Shown: piece after piece, positions 27,561-37,226 of the stretch
Layout: each line of letters starts with the position of its first letter
How positions within the stretch are numbered: the stretch's first letter is position 1
Source of the DNA: JALSNL01 sp036479585
GTDB lineage: Bacteria; Bacteroidota; Ignavibacteria; Ignavibacteriales; Melioribacteraceae
Reading direction: 5' to 3'
Assembly (NCBI GenBank): GCA_965224785.1
Contig: OZ245062.1
Coordinates: 2,356,001 to 2,420,000 of the forward strand
DNA: 64,000 nucleotides
Notes under the pieces: model-generated
The model's input: the letters and a program-made list of their open reading frames with translations, nothing else
What the model was told of the DNA's origin: nothing
Database searches by the model: none
Made by a program: the position numbers and the translations under genes

Positions 27561-28589
27561 TTAAAATAATATGCTAAATGAAAATTTTTGAATATTAGAA
27601 AATCTTCCGAAATCAACATAAGCATAGTCAACTTTTAGTGCTAAGTTCCCTAACAAAAGTTGTTTAAAACCTATTCCAAGAGAAAAAGATTCTTCGGAAG
27701 TATCTAGAAATAAAGATTTGTAACCACCTCTTATCGAGAACATATCATTAAATGTATATTCACCACCAAGATTAATACTTTCAAAGTTATCACTTGGATG
27801 TAGAGCATCTGCTGCAATTGTAACAGTATGTAAATCTGTTTCAATGGCTTTGTAAGCTAATCCAACTCTAAAAATTAAAGGTAGTTCCCATTCATCTGTT
27901 TGTAAGTAAGCCGGAATTTTTCCATTATTCCCTGAGGAATTTTGATCCGGATCATAAAGAACTAAAGACGATTGACCATCCATTCGCATTTGAGTACCAA
28001 AATTTGAGATACTCATTCCTAAAACAATTCCATCAAAAGGAGTAACGTATTTAACTCCAAGATCCAAAGCAATTGCGTTTGCAGACATTCTCCAAATTTT
28101 TTGTTGTACAAACTTTCCGTTAAAACCAATTGCAAAATTGTCTGTTAACTTCATAGCATAAGCTAGTCCAAAAGCAACATCTGCTACAGAAAAAGTTTCT
28201 CCTGTTCCATCCGGGTCAGCAATTGTAGTTACATCCATATCACTAATATCAGATGAAATAAAACTCAATCCAATTGTTCCAAAATCACCAAGAGAGTATG
28301 TTGTAGCAAGAAAGTTATATTTAACATCTGCAATCCAATTAGTACGTTCTACTAAAACTCCTGCACCTTTTATATCAGCAATTCCAGCTACGTTCCAATA
28401 CAATGCACTTTGGTCATCTGCTAATGCAACAAATGCACTTCCCATTGAACTTGCTTTTGCACCCTGACTAATTGATAAAAAACCAGCAGCTGAAGTTCCT
28501 TTTTTAGAAACATCCGATACAAAATTTTGAGAGAAAACTGGTAAACTCAAAATGAGCAAAATAAAAATTGAGTTAATAATTAATTTCAT
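27561..28589 (-). CDS. PorV/UPF0164-like outer membrane beta-barrel protein
   Basis: 342 residues. Signal peptide 1-20. The conserved opening AGFLSISQGAKASSMGSAFVALADDQSALYWNVAGIA is the PorV/PorQ family signature of FadL-like barrels, and the C-terminus ends in an aromatic strand (FSFSILF). The T9SS core PorV shuttles cargo to the attachment complex; genomes of this lineage carry many paralogues beside TonB receptors. This copy lies 15 bp after the 1028-residue surface protein and downstream of the receptor, so I take it as a locus-specific paralogue rather than the core T9SS subunit. Its role in glycan handling is unproven. Confidence 0.85.
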   Translation of the reverse strand: MKLIINSIFILLILSLPVFSQNFVSDVSKKGTSAAGFLSISQGAKASSMGSAFVALADDQSALYWNVAGIADIKGAGVLVERTNWIADVKYNFLATTYSLGDFGTIGLSFISSDISDMDVTTIADPDGTGETFSVADVAFGLAYAMKLTDNFAIGFNGKFVQQKIWRMSANAIALDLGVKYVTPFDGIVLGMSISNFGTQMRMDGQSSLVLYDPDQNSSGNNGKIPAYLQTDEWELPLIFRVGLAYKAIETDLHTVTIAADALHPSDNFESINLGGEYTFNDMFSIRGGYKSLFLDTSEESFSLGIGFKQLLLGNLALKVDYAYVDFGRFSNIQKFSFSILF

Positions 28590-28604
28590 TTAAATTCTCC
28601 AAAG

Positions 28605-31600
28605 CTATTTTATTATAGCAAATTTTCCAATATGTTCTCCAACATCTGGAGCATCAATATGATAGACATATAAACCAAAAGCTATATCCATTCCATCGTC
28701 AGAAATAAGATTCCAACTTAACGATCCATCTGAACTTCCCGAATCTTTTTCTAGAGTTTTGATTAAAGCTCCATTAATTGTATAAATTCTAACTGTACAT
28801 TTTGCAGGCAAATGAATAAAGTCAATTCTTCTACTTCCTCTTCCTTCTTGGTTCAAATTTCTTGTTTCCCATTTAGATGCACTTACATAAGGGTTGGGAA
28901 CAACTTTAATTTTATCCAAATCATTTTTAGCAAGATTTTTATCTGTTTTTGATGCGATAGTTGAGAACACAAAATGATCCCCAGCTTTAAATTGTTTTTT
29001 CGTTTTTATTCTTAACTTATCACCAGCAGTAGGAAAAACATCAATAGGAGAGGTGGTTGAATTGTAATAACCAATTCTCCAAGTTAATTTATAATTGTTT
29101 CCAACGTACTCAATAATTACAATGTCATCGCCTATATCAAAAGCTTTGCTGCCATTATTATCAATTATTTCTGCTTGTACTGTATCTCCTCTTGTTAAAT
29201 TTTTAACAACAAAAGGAACTTCAAATTTATTGAAGGGAGTTACAATAGATCGCTCTGCTAAAAACTCAATCTCATAGTCTGCTGGCCAAGAAATATTTCT
29301 TGGTGCATTACTTGCATCAGCAGTAACAGGCATATACAAATTTGCAAAACCAACAACCCAACCAGATTTTTCAAGGTCAACAACTGAAGCTGTATCATTT
29401 TCTACTGCAACTGCTAATCCATCAAAAGGTGGACTAAACTTTCCGCCACCAATACTACTGTTGTCTATGTTAGCCTCTAAAGTATCAGTTTTTCCATTTA
29501 GCTCTCTCACAACAGAGTAACCAGTTGTTTTATAAAAAGGAATTTCACCTTCCGACTTGAAAAGTATTTTATAATTAGCATTATTTTCAAGTGAGTTAGG
29601 ATCCAATATTGCTACCTTCATTTTACCGGAACCAACTCCAACAACATTTTCAACATCACCTTTTATCTCTGGTGGTATGTATCCAGCAACTGGAGCATTT
29701 GGTTTTGCAATAGCACAATTGATATCAACAAATTGAACATTGCCTACTAAATCAACAGATATAATTTTAGTTGTTTCTGATGGAATTAATCCTTTAGTTC
29801 CAAAATTAGGATCACCTTGATCATACGCAACAAGTGCATAATAGTATGTTTGCCCATTTACAACATTTGTATCTACAAAGGAATGTTGCAAACCAGAATC
29901 TTCTCCACGCCAAAAATGTGCTCCATTAATACCTATTGGATCAGGACCAATGATACTATCAACTTTATCATACTGCTTGATCGGCTTCCAATACTTTGGC
30001 TCACCTTTAGAATCTGTAATTACTTTTATATCATTAAACTCAGCTTCTTGACTTCTATAAATTAGATAACCTTCAAAATCTTTTTTAAAGCCTTGAGTCG
30101 GATCATTATTTTCAAAGCCTAAAAAAGGATCTCTCGATTCTTCAGCTATTCCATCCCAAAACAAAAACACTTTTTCATCACCCGCAATAGCTTTTAAAGT
30201 AGGTTTCAAAGGAGGTTTAGCAAAATTATAATTTGCATTATAAATTTGTTGAACAGTTTCTTTATTAAAAACCATATCATTAAAATCTGTACCAAATACT
30301 AAGGCAACTGAAAATCTTTCACGTCTGTTAACTTCAAGTGGGAATGAACCAGAACCAAAAAGAATTTGAATATTTGCATTTGATAATGTTGTATCAAAAA
30401 CACTATTATTTAAGTTTTTCCAAATTACTTCATCGTTCTTAGGCCAAATAGAATTAGGGCCTTTATTAGTAAGTCTTTCAATTGCCAAACTTGTTAGTCC
30501 TATTTGATCAGACTCATCTTTATCCGTCTTATCAAAATTAGGTTCACCTTCTGTTGGTAAACCATCGCCTTCTCCCAAATCCGGACCATTATATTGAGGA
30601 TCAAATGGTCCAACACCATCAACTCCAACATCATTATTTAACGGTTCATTTTCATCAGCATCCCAAACTCCATTTCCATTTAGATCTGTAAACGTAGCCC
30701 AATCGCCATCGTTATCAATTCCATCATCTCTTCTCTCATCAACCATTCCATCTTCATCATCGTCAATTCCATTAAGAGCATTACCCGGACTTTCCAAATA
30801 AGCATAACCCATATATCCGGTTTCCCATCTTTCCGGAGGAGCAAATCCATCATTATCATAGGCATAAGCCAAATCAAGTTTAGTGTCGTAAGAAGCATTA
30901 TCATCACCACCATCAGAAATTCCTCCAACACCAGTATCACTATAGAAACCAAAATAAGTAGTATCATGAGTTTTGTCAGACAAATTCACAATATCATAAT
31001 GCCAAAAAATTATATCTTCGGCTAAAACATGAGACCATTGAAAACCTCGGACTTCCAACCTTAAACCTAGCCCTCCTCTTTCGTGGTTTGACTCTATTGG
31101 GAAATACTCATAAGGAACACGGCTAAATTCTCTATCTTGAGAATCATCCATTACAAAAAAAGTTTCAAAGTCAGCATTTTGAACACCTCGTCCAAAATAT
31201 CCGTACCAGTATCCATCCCAGTTTGCATCAATAAATGGTAATACTCTTGACCAATTTTGAGGCCAAGTTAATGGCTTTGTACTTATTGATGGTTCTTCAG
31301 AACTTGCGTTAGCATAGCCAGGTACTGGTTCCGTAACCCAAAGCTGATTTGATACTGGATCGAAATCATTTTCTTCGCGATAAGACATTATTGCTGGATG
31401 AACTGTTTGACCATTACCCGGAGCATAAACCGAAGATGATACCAAAGGAGTTAAACCATCGGTATAGTTGTGTCCAGTTCCTTTCGGCCATTCCCCTGAA
31501 GGTCTATCTGGCCAGGAGCCAACTTGTCCATCATTCCTAAATATTGTTCTTACAAGGTTACCATCCATAATTCCTTTTTTTCTGTAAGTCTTGTCTCCAA

Positions 31601-31691
31601 GATCTTCATCTCTATATTTTTGAATATTTGGATCAACCTGAGAAAAGATAATGCTCGTAAAAAATAATAATAAAATGAATATGTTTTTCAT
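28605..31691 (-). CDS. Large secreted surface protein with Asp-rich repeats and Fn3-like domain
   Basis: 1028 residues, signal peptide 1-17. The N-terminal half has no family I can name. Residues 290-400 are rich in Asp/Asn/Gly with calcium-loop-like units (DDDEDGMVDERRDDG, DNDGDW, DLNGNGVWDADENEP), similar to thrombospondin type 3 loops. An Fn3-like segment covers roughly 500-650. The C-terminus has PNPYVSASKWETRN and a beta-rich end (AFGLYVYHIDA ... GKFAIIK), an FlgD/T9SS-tag relative that lacks the canonical YPNPFNP. It sits between the TonB receptor (55 bp) and the PorV-like protein (15 bp). By position it could serve as the surface partner of the receptor, as SusD does for SusC, but it shows no SusD sequence. 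Confidence 0.72.
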   Translation of the reverse strand: MKNIFILLLFFTSIIFSQVDPNIQKYRDEDLGDKTYRKKGIMDGNLVRTIFRNDGQVGSWPDRPSGEWPKGTGHNYTDGLTPLVSSSVYAPGNGQTVHPAIMSYREENDFDPVSNQLWVTEPVPGYANASSEEPSISTKPLTWPQNWSRVLPFIDANWDGYWYGYFGRGVQNADFETFFVMDDSQDREFSRVPYEYFPIESNHERGGLGLRLEVRGFQWSHVLAEDIIFWHYDIVNLSDKTHDTTYFGFYSDTGVGGISDGGDDNASYDTKLDLAYAYDNDGFAPPERWETGYMGYAYLESPGNALNGIDDDEDGMVDERRDDGIDNDGDWATFTDLNGNGVWDADENEPLNNDVGVDGVGPFDPQYNGPDLGEGDGLPTEGEPNFDKTDKDESDQIGLTSLAIERLTNKGPNSIWPKNDEVIWKNLNNSVFDTTLSNANIQILFGSGSFPLEVNRRERFSVALVFGTDFNDMVFNKETVQQIYNANYNFAKPPLKPTLKAIAGDEKVFLFWDGIAEESRDPFLGFENNDPTQGFKKDFEGYLIYRSQEAEFNDIKVITDSKGEPKYWKPIKQYDKVDSIIGPDPIGINGAHFWRGEDSGLQHSFVDTNVVNGQTYYYALVAYDQGDPNFGTKGLIPSETTKIISVDLVGNVQFVDINCAIAKPNAPVAGYIPPEIKGDVENVVGVGSGKMKVAILDPNSLENNANYKILFKSEGEIPFYKTTGYSVVRELNGKTDTLEANIDNSSIGGGKFSPPFDGLAVAVENDTASVVDLEKSGWVVGFANLYMPVTADASNAPRNISWPADYEIEFLAERSIVTPFNKFEVPFVVKNLTRGDTVQAEIIDNNGSKAFDIGDDIVIIEYVGNNYKLTWRIGYYNSTTSPIDVFPTAGDKLRIKTKKQFKAGDHFVFSTIASKTDKNLAKNDLDKIKVVPNPYVSASKWETRNLNQEGRGSRRIDFIHLPAKCTVRIYTINGALIKTLEKDSGSSDGSLSWNLISDDGMDIAFGLYVYHIDAPDVGEHIGKFAIIK

Positions 31692-31746
31692 AAGATTGTT
31701 TTTTGTATTAATAAATTTGACTCGTACTATTTATGATATTATTAAT

Positions 31747-34467
31747 TTAGAACCCTAAACTAAATCCGAGGTTCAATTGTCTTGGTCTAGAATAATTTGC
31801 CGGATTTCTTAAATATTCCTCAATTGTATTTAATCCGAAAATGGTTCCACTATATGCTTCAGCATTAAGATCTATACCAGCACGTCCCGTTGTTGAACTA
31901 ACTCCATATTCATTTCTAATGTCTAAAAGATTATAAACTAGTAGGAACACATTTAAATCTAAGCCAAATAATTCTAAATTCTTATTAGCTCTTAAATCAA
32001 CATTAAATGTTGTTGGTTTTCTTCCGCCGTTTTCAAATTTTAATCCTCTTGAATATCTTGTATTTTCTGTGTAAGGTAACCCAGAACCATAACCTAATAT
32101 AATGCCTATATTCCAGTCCGATGGATTACCAACATTTAGTGATAAATTTAGAGTAGAAGTTTGATCCCAGTTAAGAGGAACAACTTTTTTAGAAGCTTCA
32201 ACTGGGGGATCTGATCTTTGGTTTAGATAAACAGACTGCGGGTCAGAAGCGTTGCCCGCAGCAAATTGGTAAGTATAATCTAACTTAGCACTAAAAAAGT
32301 TTGCAAACCTTTTATCTAAAGTAACAATCAACCCTTTAACATTACCATAATCTCTGTTTATATAACGACCATATAAAAATCCTTCATAAGTCTCTTTTAT
32401 TTCTGTTCCTAACAAATTTCTAATGTCACTATAATAAACTGATAAATCAAGAGAAACATTAGGAAAAATAACTTGTTGCAAACCAAGTTCGTACTTAACA
32501 GTTTTTTGAGCTTTCAATTCCGGATTACCAACAATAGATTCAGGTGAACTTGTTTGATCAATTATATAAAGATTGTTCTCATACAAATTCTTAAAAGTTG
32601 GGATTTGGAAAAAGTGACCATAAGAAAAATGTATTGCACCCTTATCAGACATAGGGAATGACACACCAAACCTTGGACTGATTTGAAATTCCGAGTTAGA
32701 TTTTCTTGTTTCATTAACCCCTGGGAAGTTTGGATTATTTAGTGGATTCTTTAAGTCATTTGGTAGCGTTGTGTTTGAATGGAAATAGTCAAACCGAATA
32801 CCAACATTAATAATCATTATATCATATTCCATTTTGTCTTGAACATAACCAGAAATTTCAAATGGTTTTGTAATATACGAATGATTAAATTTTGTTCCGG
32901 GAGCACTGTAATCAAGTTTAAATATTAAATTACCATTATCATCAAATTGTCCGTCAGTAAAATTTTTAAGGTCTCTCCAATGATCATATAATTTATGCAT
33001 CCTTCCTTCAACACCAACTTTAATTTTATGTTCTTTACTTACTTGAGATTCAAGAGTCCATTGACCAATCATGGTTTGCGTGTTTCTTTCATATCTATCG
33101 GTTTGATTTCCACCTGTTCTAAAAGTAAATTCAGAAATAGATGATCCCCTATCTGCCTCAACATATCTTGAGTCTAGTGGATCTTCATACAAATGTCCCC
33201 AATAATCAAAAAAGTTATACGAAAACTTTAAAGTTGATAGAGTTACTTGCGACGGATACCAAGATATTTGCAATGACTGAATAGTATTTTGATTAAAGTT
33301 CTTTTTAATACCATCAGGATTTAACCTATAAGCATGATTGTAATCTTTGCTCCAACTATCATCCCAAAATATACTGTAACTAAACTTCCACGAAGGCATG
33401 CTATAAGTTAATTTTGCATTAACAGATATTTTTTCATTTGGATTCATTGGCACAAATTCACCATCTCCGGAATTTAGAATTATAAAACGTTCAGGGTCTT
33501 GTGGATTAGGGAAAAAAGGTGTCGGATCAGATGGATTAAATAATCTTTTTCCATACCTAGAACCATCATCAGCAAAGTATCTACCGGTTACAAAAAAAGA
33601 TAACCCACTTAATATTTTTGTTGGACCACTTAGATTAAACTGAAAATCTCTCGGACCACTTAAATTAGCTTTATTTAAATTTTGAAATATTTTAGAATCC
33701 GTTGTAAAATAATTACCAACGTAAGACGAAATACCTCCCTCTAATTTTTGCCCACCATCCTTTGTAACAATGTTTACTACACCAGACATTGCCTGACCGT
33801 ACTCTGCATTAAAGGCACCACTAATAACTTCCAACTGACCAATAGAACTATTTTCAACATTAACAGATAGCTCACCTTTAAAAACATCATTAACTGCAAC
33901 TCCATCTATCAAGTAGGCAACTTCGTTTGAACGTCCACCTCTAAAATGTCCATCAACAACCCCTGCTTGTAAATCAACAACACTTTGAAAGTCTTCTACT
34001 GGTAAAGATTTAATTTCGTCAGCAGTAACAACAACAGATGTAGATGTTAAATCTCTAGTAATTAATGGTTGTTCTGCAGTTACAACAATTTCATCCATTT
34101 CAATTGTTTCTGATGTAAGATTTATTCTACCAATATTTGTTGTCAAATCTATTCTAACAAGAACATTTTTAACAGTAATTTTATGATAGCCAATAGCCGA
34201 AATAACCACCTTATATTTGCCAGGTGGGATATTGGGAATCATAAAATCACCTTCTATGTCTGCAGCTGCTCCAAAAAAAGTTCCTTCAACAATTATATTT
34301 GCTCCAATAACTGCCTCACCTAATTCTGTATCATATACATTACCCACAATTTTACCAGTAGTACCAGCGTTCAAAAAAATTGGTAATAAAAATAGAATGG
34401 AAGTGAAAAATAAAAAATTAGCTTTTATTTTTTTTAGTCTAAAATTTTGTAGAAGTGTATGTTTCAT
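31747..34467 (-). CDS. TonB-dependent receptor with carboxypeptidase-like N-terminal domain
   Basis: 906 residues. Signal sequence to about residue 36. Residues 38-125 form a CarboxypepD_reg-like domain (GKIVGNVYDTELGEAVIGANIIVEG), followed by the plug (DEIVVTAEQPLITRD, VEDFQSVVDLQAGVVDG, AYLIDGVAVNDVF, VNIVTKDGG) and a 22-strand barrel ending in an aromatic residue (LNLGFSLGF). It should import a ligand, probably glucan oligosaccharides, using energy from TonB; two tonB paralogues lie at 54937-56538. There is no FecR/sigma-factor pair next to it. It is the first gene of the trio with 28605-31691 and 27561-28589, and a terminator at 34511-34538 isolates it from the upstream gene. Confidence 0.9.
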   Translation of the reverse strand: MKHTLLQNFRLKKIKANFLFFTSILFLLPIFLNAGTTGKIVGNVYDTELGEAVIGANIIVEGTFFGAAADIEGDFMIPNIPPGKYKVVISAIGYHKITVKNVLVRIDLTTNIGRINLTSETIEMDEIVVTAEQPLITRDLTSTSVVVTADEIKSLPVEDFQSVVDLQAGVVDGHFRGGRSNEVAYLIDGVAVNDVFKGELSVNVENSSIGQLEVISGAFNAEYGQAMSGVVNIVTKDGGQKLEGGISSYVGNYFTTDSKIFQNLNKANLSGPRDFQFNLSGPTKILSGLSFFVTGRYFADDGSRYGKRLFNPSDPTPFFPNPQDPERFIILNSGDGEFVPMNPNEKISVNAKLTYSMPSWKFSYSIFWDDSWSKDYNHAYRLNPDGIKKNFNQNTIQSLQISWYPSQVTLSTLKFSYNFFDYWGHLYEDPLDSRYVEADRGSSISEFTFRTGGNQTDRYERNTQTMIGQWTLESQVSKEHKIKVGVEGRMHKLYDHWRDLKNFTDGQFDDNGNLIFKLDYSAPGTKFNHSYITKPFEISGYVQDKMEYDIMIINVGIRFDYFHSNTTLPNDLKNPLNNPNFPGVNETRKSNSEFQISPRFGVSFPMSDKGAIHFSYGHFFQIPTFKNLYENNLYIIDQTSSPESIVGNPELKAQKTVKYELGLQQVIFPNVSLDLSVYYSDIRNLLGTEIKETYEGFLYGRYINRDYGNVKGLIVTLDKRFANFFSAKLDYTYQFAAGNASDPQSVYLNQRSDPPVEASKKVVPLNWDQTSTLNLSLNVGNPSDWNIGIILGYGSGLPYTENTRYSRGLKFENGGRKPTTFNVDLRANKNLELFGLDLNVFLLVYNLLDIRNEYGVSSTTGRAGIDLNAEAYSGTIFGLNTIEEYLRNPANYSRPRQLNLGFSLGF

Positions 34468-34500
34468 AATTTACTTTTAATTAATATTTTACGTTGGCAA

Positions 34501-34538
34501 GAAAAGAAAAGGCTAACCAGTTTATTAACTGGTTAGCC
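34501..34538 (-). terminator. Rho-independent terminator upstream of the TonB receptor
   Basis: A perfect 12-bp stem (GGCTAACCAGTT at 34511-34522 with AACTGGTTAGCC at 34527-34538) and a 4-nt loop, followed on the minus strand by a T-rich run. It lies 15 bp after the stop of the CBM-repeat gene and 33 bp before the receptor ATG, so the receptor promoter must be very close to or inside this interval. Confidence 0.92.
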
Positions 34539-34552
34539 AAAATATTATGACA

Positions 34553-37174
34553 TTATTTAATTAACATCATTTTTTTAACTTCTCTAAATGAACCACTGTT
34601 TATCTCATAGAAATAAATTCCTGTAGAAAAAAGACTTGCATCAAAATTTACTTTATGAGTACCAGCTACTTGTTGTTGATTAACTAACTCAACAACTTGT
34701 TGCCCAAGAATGTTAAATACTGTAATGCTAACATTACCTGGTATTGCTAGTGAGTAATTAATTGTAGTAGTTGGGTTAAACGGATTTGGATAGTTTTGAG
34801 ATAACTCATAAGTATTAACAAGAACTTTATTATCGTCAACACCAACAACCCATTCATCACCAATCCAAGTATGTGTCCACCTTGAAGGATCATTCCAAGA
34901 TTTGTCTCCATTTCTTGAAGAATAAGTTAATATACCTTCCCTTGAACCAGTTGCATCAGCATCATTAATTCCAAAATCTATTGGAATTCTTTTACCAATA
35001 ACTGGAACAAATAAAGAATCGCCACCTTTATCTGCAATGTCTGCAAAAGACATTTTAGCTTCTACTGTATAACCACCAGTAAATTTTTCACCCCAGAAAT
35101 AGTTAGCATCACTTGGTACAGCCATACGCTTGCCACCAGCAGAAGCCATTATTGCTTGGTTACTATTAAATCTAAACTGATAATCAGGAGTATCTCCATC
35201 AAGGTATTTCGGATGAGGAGCACCTTTCCAATCAAATAAACCTAAATGTAGATCAGCAGCATCTCTTAACCAAGAACTTATTGTAGTATCACTACTAACA
35301 ATATCATCAGTAACATCAAACGCTATATAAACATTATCTTTATCCATTGCAACCCAAGCATTAACAGATAGATCTGCATCTCCATCAATTACTTTATTAG
35401 CTACAATTGTTCCACTACCATCATCAGGAAACATTCTAAATGGAGTAATGTTAGCCCATTCTTTTAGATCACCATCGGCTACAAAATCTACTGGAGCTTC
35501 AGGATTAATTGTTGTAACTCCTTTAGCAGTATTTGTTACTGCAGATGTTAAGCCGGGAACACCAATATTACCAACCTTATCGACAGCATTAACTGCATAA
35601 TAGTACGTTACGTCTTGGTCTGTAGCTGGTGCTAATAAAACATGTTCTACAACTTGAACATTTTCTTCAATACCTAATTGAACAACTTCTATACCTTCTG
35701 CATTTACATCAGAAATTGGACTATCACTAAAATATACATTGTAAGTTTCTTTCTCTTCACCATCAACATCAGCCCAAGTAATTAAATTGGAGAAAGTACT
35801 TGCAACTGCAGTAATACCAGCAGGAGTTTCAGGTGCAGTATCATCGGCATCTTGGAAACCTGCTTGTTGGAAAACATCAAATAATAATGTACCACTTAAT
35901 TTTTCCCCTTTATCACCATAAGAATTACCGCCAGCTGATAAAGTTACATGCCATTTGTTAACAGCTTCTGGATTAAAGACTTTATCTCCTTTTGATTCCC
36001 ACCAAGGTTGAGAAAATCCATTATGTGGGAAATGATCAAAGCCAGGTCCACCAAATAAACTATCATTATAAGTTGGAGCTTCTACTAATGGAATATGATA
36101 TCTTGTCCAACCAGATGCATCACTTAATTGAATCGGAACTTCACAAGTCCATCCTTCTTCTTCTGTACCATTACTAGTTTCTAAAAGAGTAAATCTCATA
36201 GTTACACGATCTCGAGTTCCAGTAATAGGTGTTTCATTTTTGATATAAAGAACAACAGCAGTTCGTTCATCAAATTTTTCTATTGGTCCACCAAGAATAT
36301 TTTGTATCCTTGCATATCCACCCCAACTTTGAGATGCATGAACTGTATAATCCCATTTTAATGCTCCAGCACCTTCAATAAAATCTTCAGAGTTATCAGT
36401 TAAAGTAGTATTACTTGCACCATCACCAGCCCAACTCATAATATCAACATTAAATACAGTATCTACTGCAGCTGATTCGAATGCTTCTAAAGGTGTATAT
36501 CTGTTGCCAATTACTTTCATGTTATCAACCAAAAAAGTTCCTTCCGCAGTTGGAGCATCAATTCCTTCGCTAGTACCAGCACCATAAAAAAGTGATATTT
36601 CAAAGCCAACTATTTTATCAAGTTGTAATTCTTTGTCTCCATCACCAAATTGAAGTCTGAAACCTGAACCCACACTACCGTCACCTACTTCTAAAGGCAA
36701 TGAAATATTTCCCCAATCTCCTGCAGTTTCAAAATCAGCTCCAGTTGTAATTGTCCATAAATCTCTATTTCCGTCTGCATCAATTTCTATCAACTTTATT
36801 GAAAAGGAAACACCCTTACTAGTATCAGATCTGTTTGAAGCGGTGAGAACTTTGTAATCAAAAGTTAATTCTGTACCAGTAGAAAGGTCATAATACGTTT
36901 TACCACCTGGCATACTATCTGTTCTGTGAACACGTACATCGTACCCACCCCAAGTTGCCCCACTTACTATTCTGTAATCCCATTGAATTGAGCCAACGCC
37001 TTCAGTTTTATCATCCGTATTGTTCGAATGATCCATAAAGGCAGTTGAATCCCCATTTTGGAATAATTGACTGAGCCAATAATTATCATGTGATGCTGTA
37101 TCATAAGGCTGAACCACCCATTGGGCTGATACCACAGACGCGACAAAAAACAAAGTTAAAATTGTTTTTTTCAT
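34553..37174 (-). CDS. Secreted multi-CBM glycan-binding protein with T9SS tag
   Basis: 873 residues, signal peptide 1-17 (VVSAQ). Two related beta-sandwich domains, about 20-225 and 235-450, share SIQWDYRI...WGGYDVRV and ALKWDYTV...WGGYARI, so they arose by duplication; they resemble CBM11/CIA30-type binding domains. An Fn3 domain (455-555) and a CBM9-like domain (565-780, with LKEWANITPFRMFPDDG and VYIAFDVTDD) follow, then the T9SS tag (NYPNPFNPTTTINYS). No catalytic site is visible. It probably captures glucan on the cell surface, in the way SusE/SusF-type proteins do. It lies upstream of the TonB receptor but is separated from it by a terminator. Confidence 0.8.
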   Translation of the reverse strand: MKKTILTLFFVASVVSAQWVVQPYDTASHDNYWLSQLFQNGDSTAFMDHSNNTDDKTEGVGSIQWDYRIVSGATWGGYDVRVHRTDSMPGGKTYYDLSTGTELTFDYKVLTASNRSDTSKGVSFSIKLIEIDADGNRDLWTITTGADFETAGDWGNISLPLEVGDGSVGSGFRLQFGDGDKELQLDKIVGFEISLFYGAGTSEGIDAPTAEGTFLVDNMKVIGNRYTPLEAFESAAVDTVFNVDIMSWAGDGASNTTLTDNSEDFIEGAGALKWDYTVHASQSWGGYARIQNILGGPIEKFDERTAVVLYIKNETPITGTRDRVTMRFTLLETSNGTEEEGWTCEVPIQLSDASGWTRYHIPLVEAPTYNDSLFGGPGFDHFPHNGFSQPWWESKGDKVFNPEAVNKWHVTLSAGGNSYGDKGEKLSGTLLFDVFQQAGFQDADDTAPETPAGITAVASTFSNLITWADVDGEEKETYNVYFSDSPISDVNAEGIEVVQLGIEENVQVVEHVLLAPATDQDVTYYYAVNAVDKVGNIGVPGLTSAVTNTAKGVTTINPEAPVDFVADGDLKEWANITPFRMFPDDGSGTIVANKVIDGDADLSVNAWVAMDKDNVYIAFDVTDDIVSSDTTISSWLRDAADLHLGLFDWKGAPHPKYLDGDTPDYQFRFNSNQAIMASAGGKRMAVPSDANYFWGEKFTGGYTVEAKMSFADIADKGGDSLFVPVIGKRIPIDFGINDADATGSREGILTYSSRNGDKSWNDPSRWTHTWIGDEWVVGVDDNKVLVNTYELSQNYPNPFNPTTTINYSLAIPGNVSITVFNILGQQVVELVNQQQVAGTHKVNFDASLFSTGIYFYEINSGSFREVKKMMLIK

Positions 37175-37226
37175 GTTACTTCTCCTTGTGTTGTGTTAAA
37201 GATAGTTAGTTGTTAAATATAAAAAA

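Noticed and set aside
30680..30967. Open reading frame of 95 codons rich in Leu, Met and Ile opposite frame of the surface protein gene
   Set aside because: It is a frame shadow of the Asp-rich repeat region of the 28605-31691 gene on the same strand and has no ribosome site.
27561..34467. SusD homologue in the receptor trio
   Set aside because: The 1028-residue protein shows no SusD-type TPR helices or lipobox; only its position is analogous.
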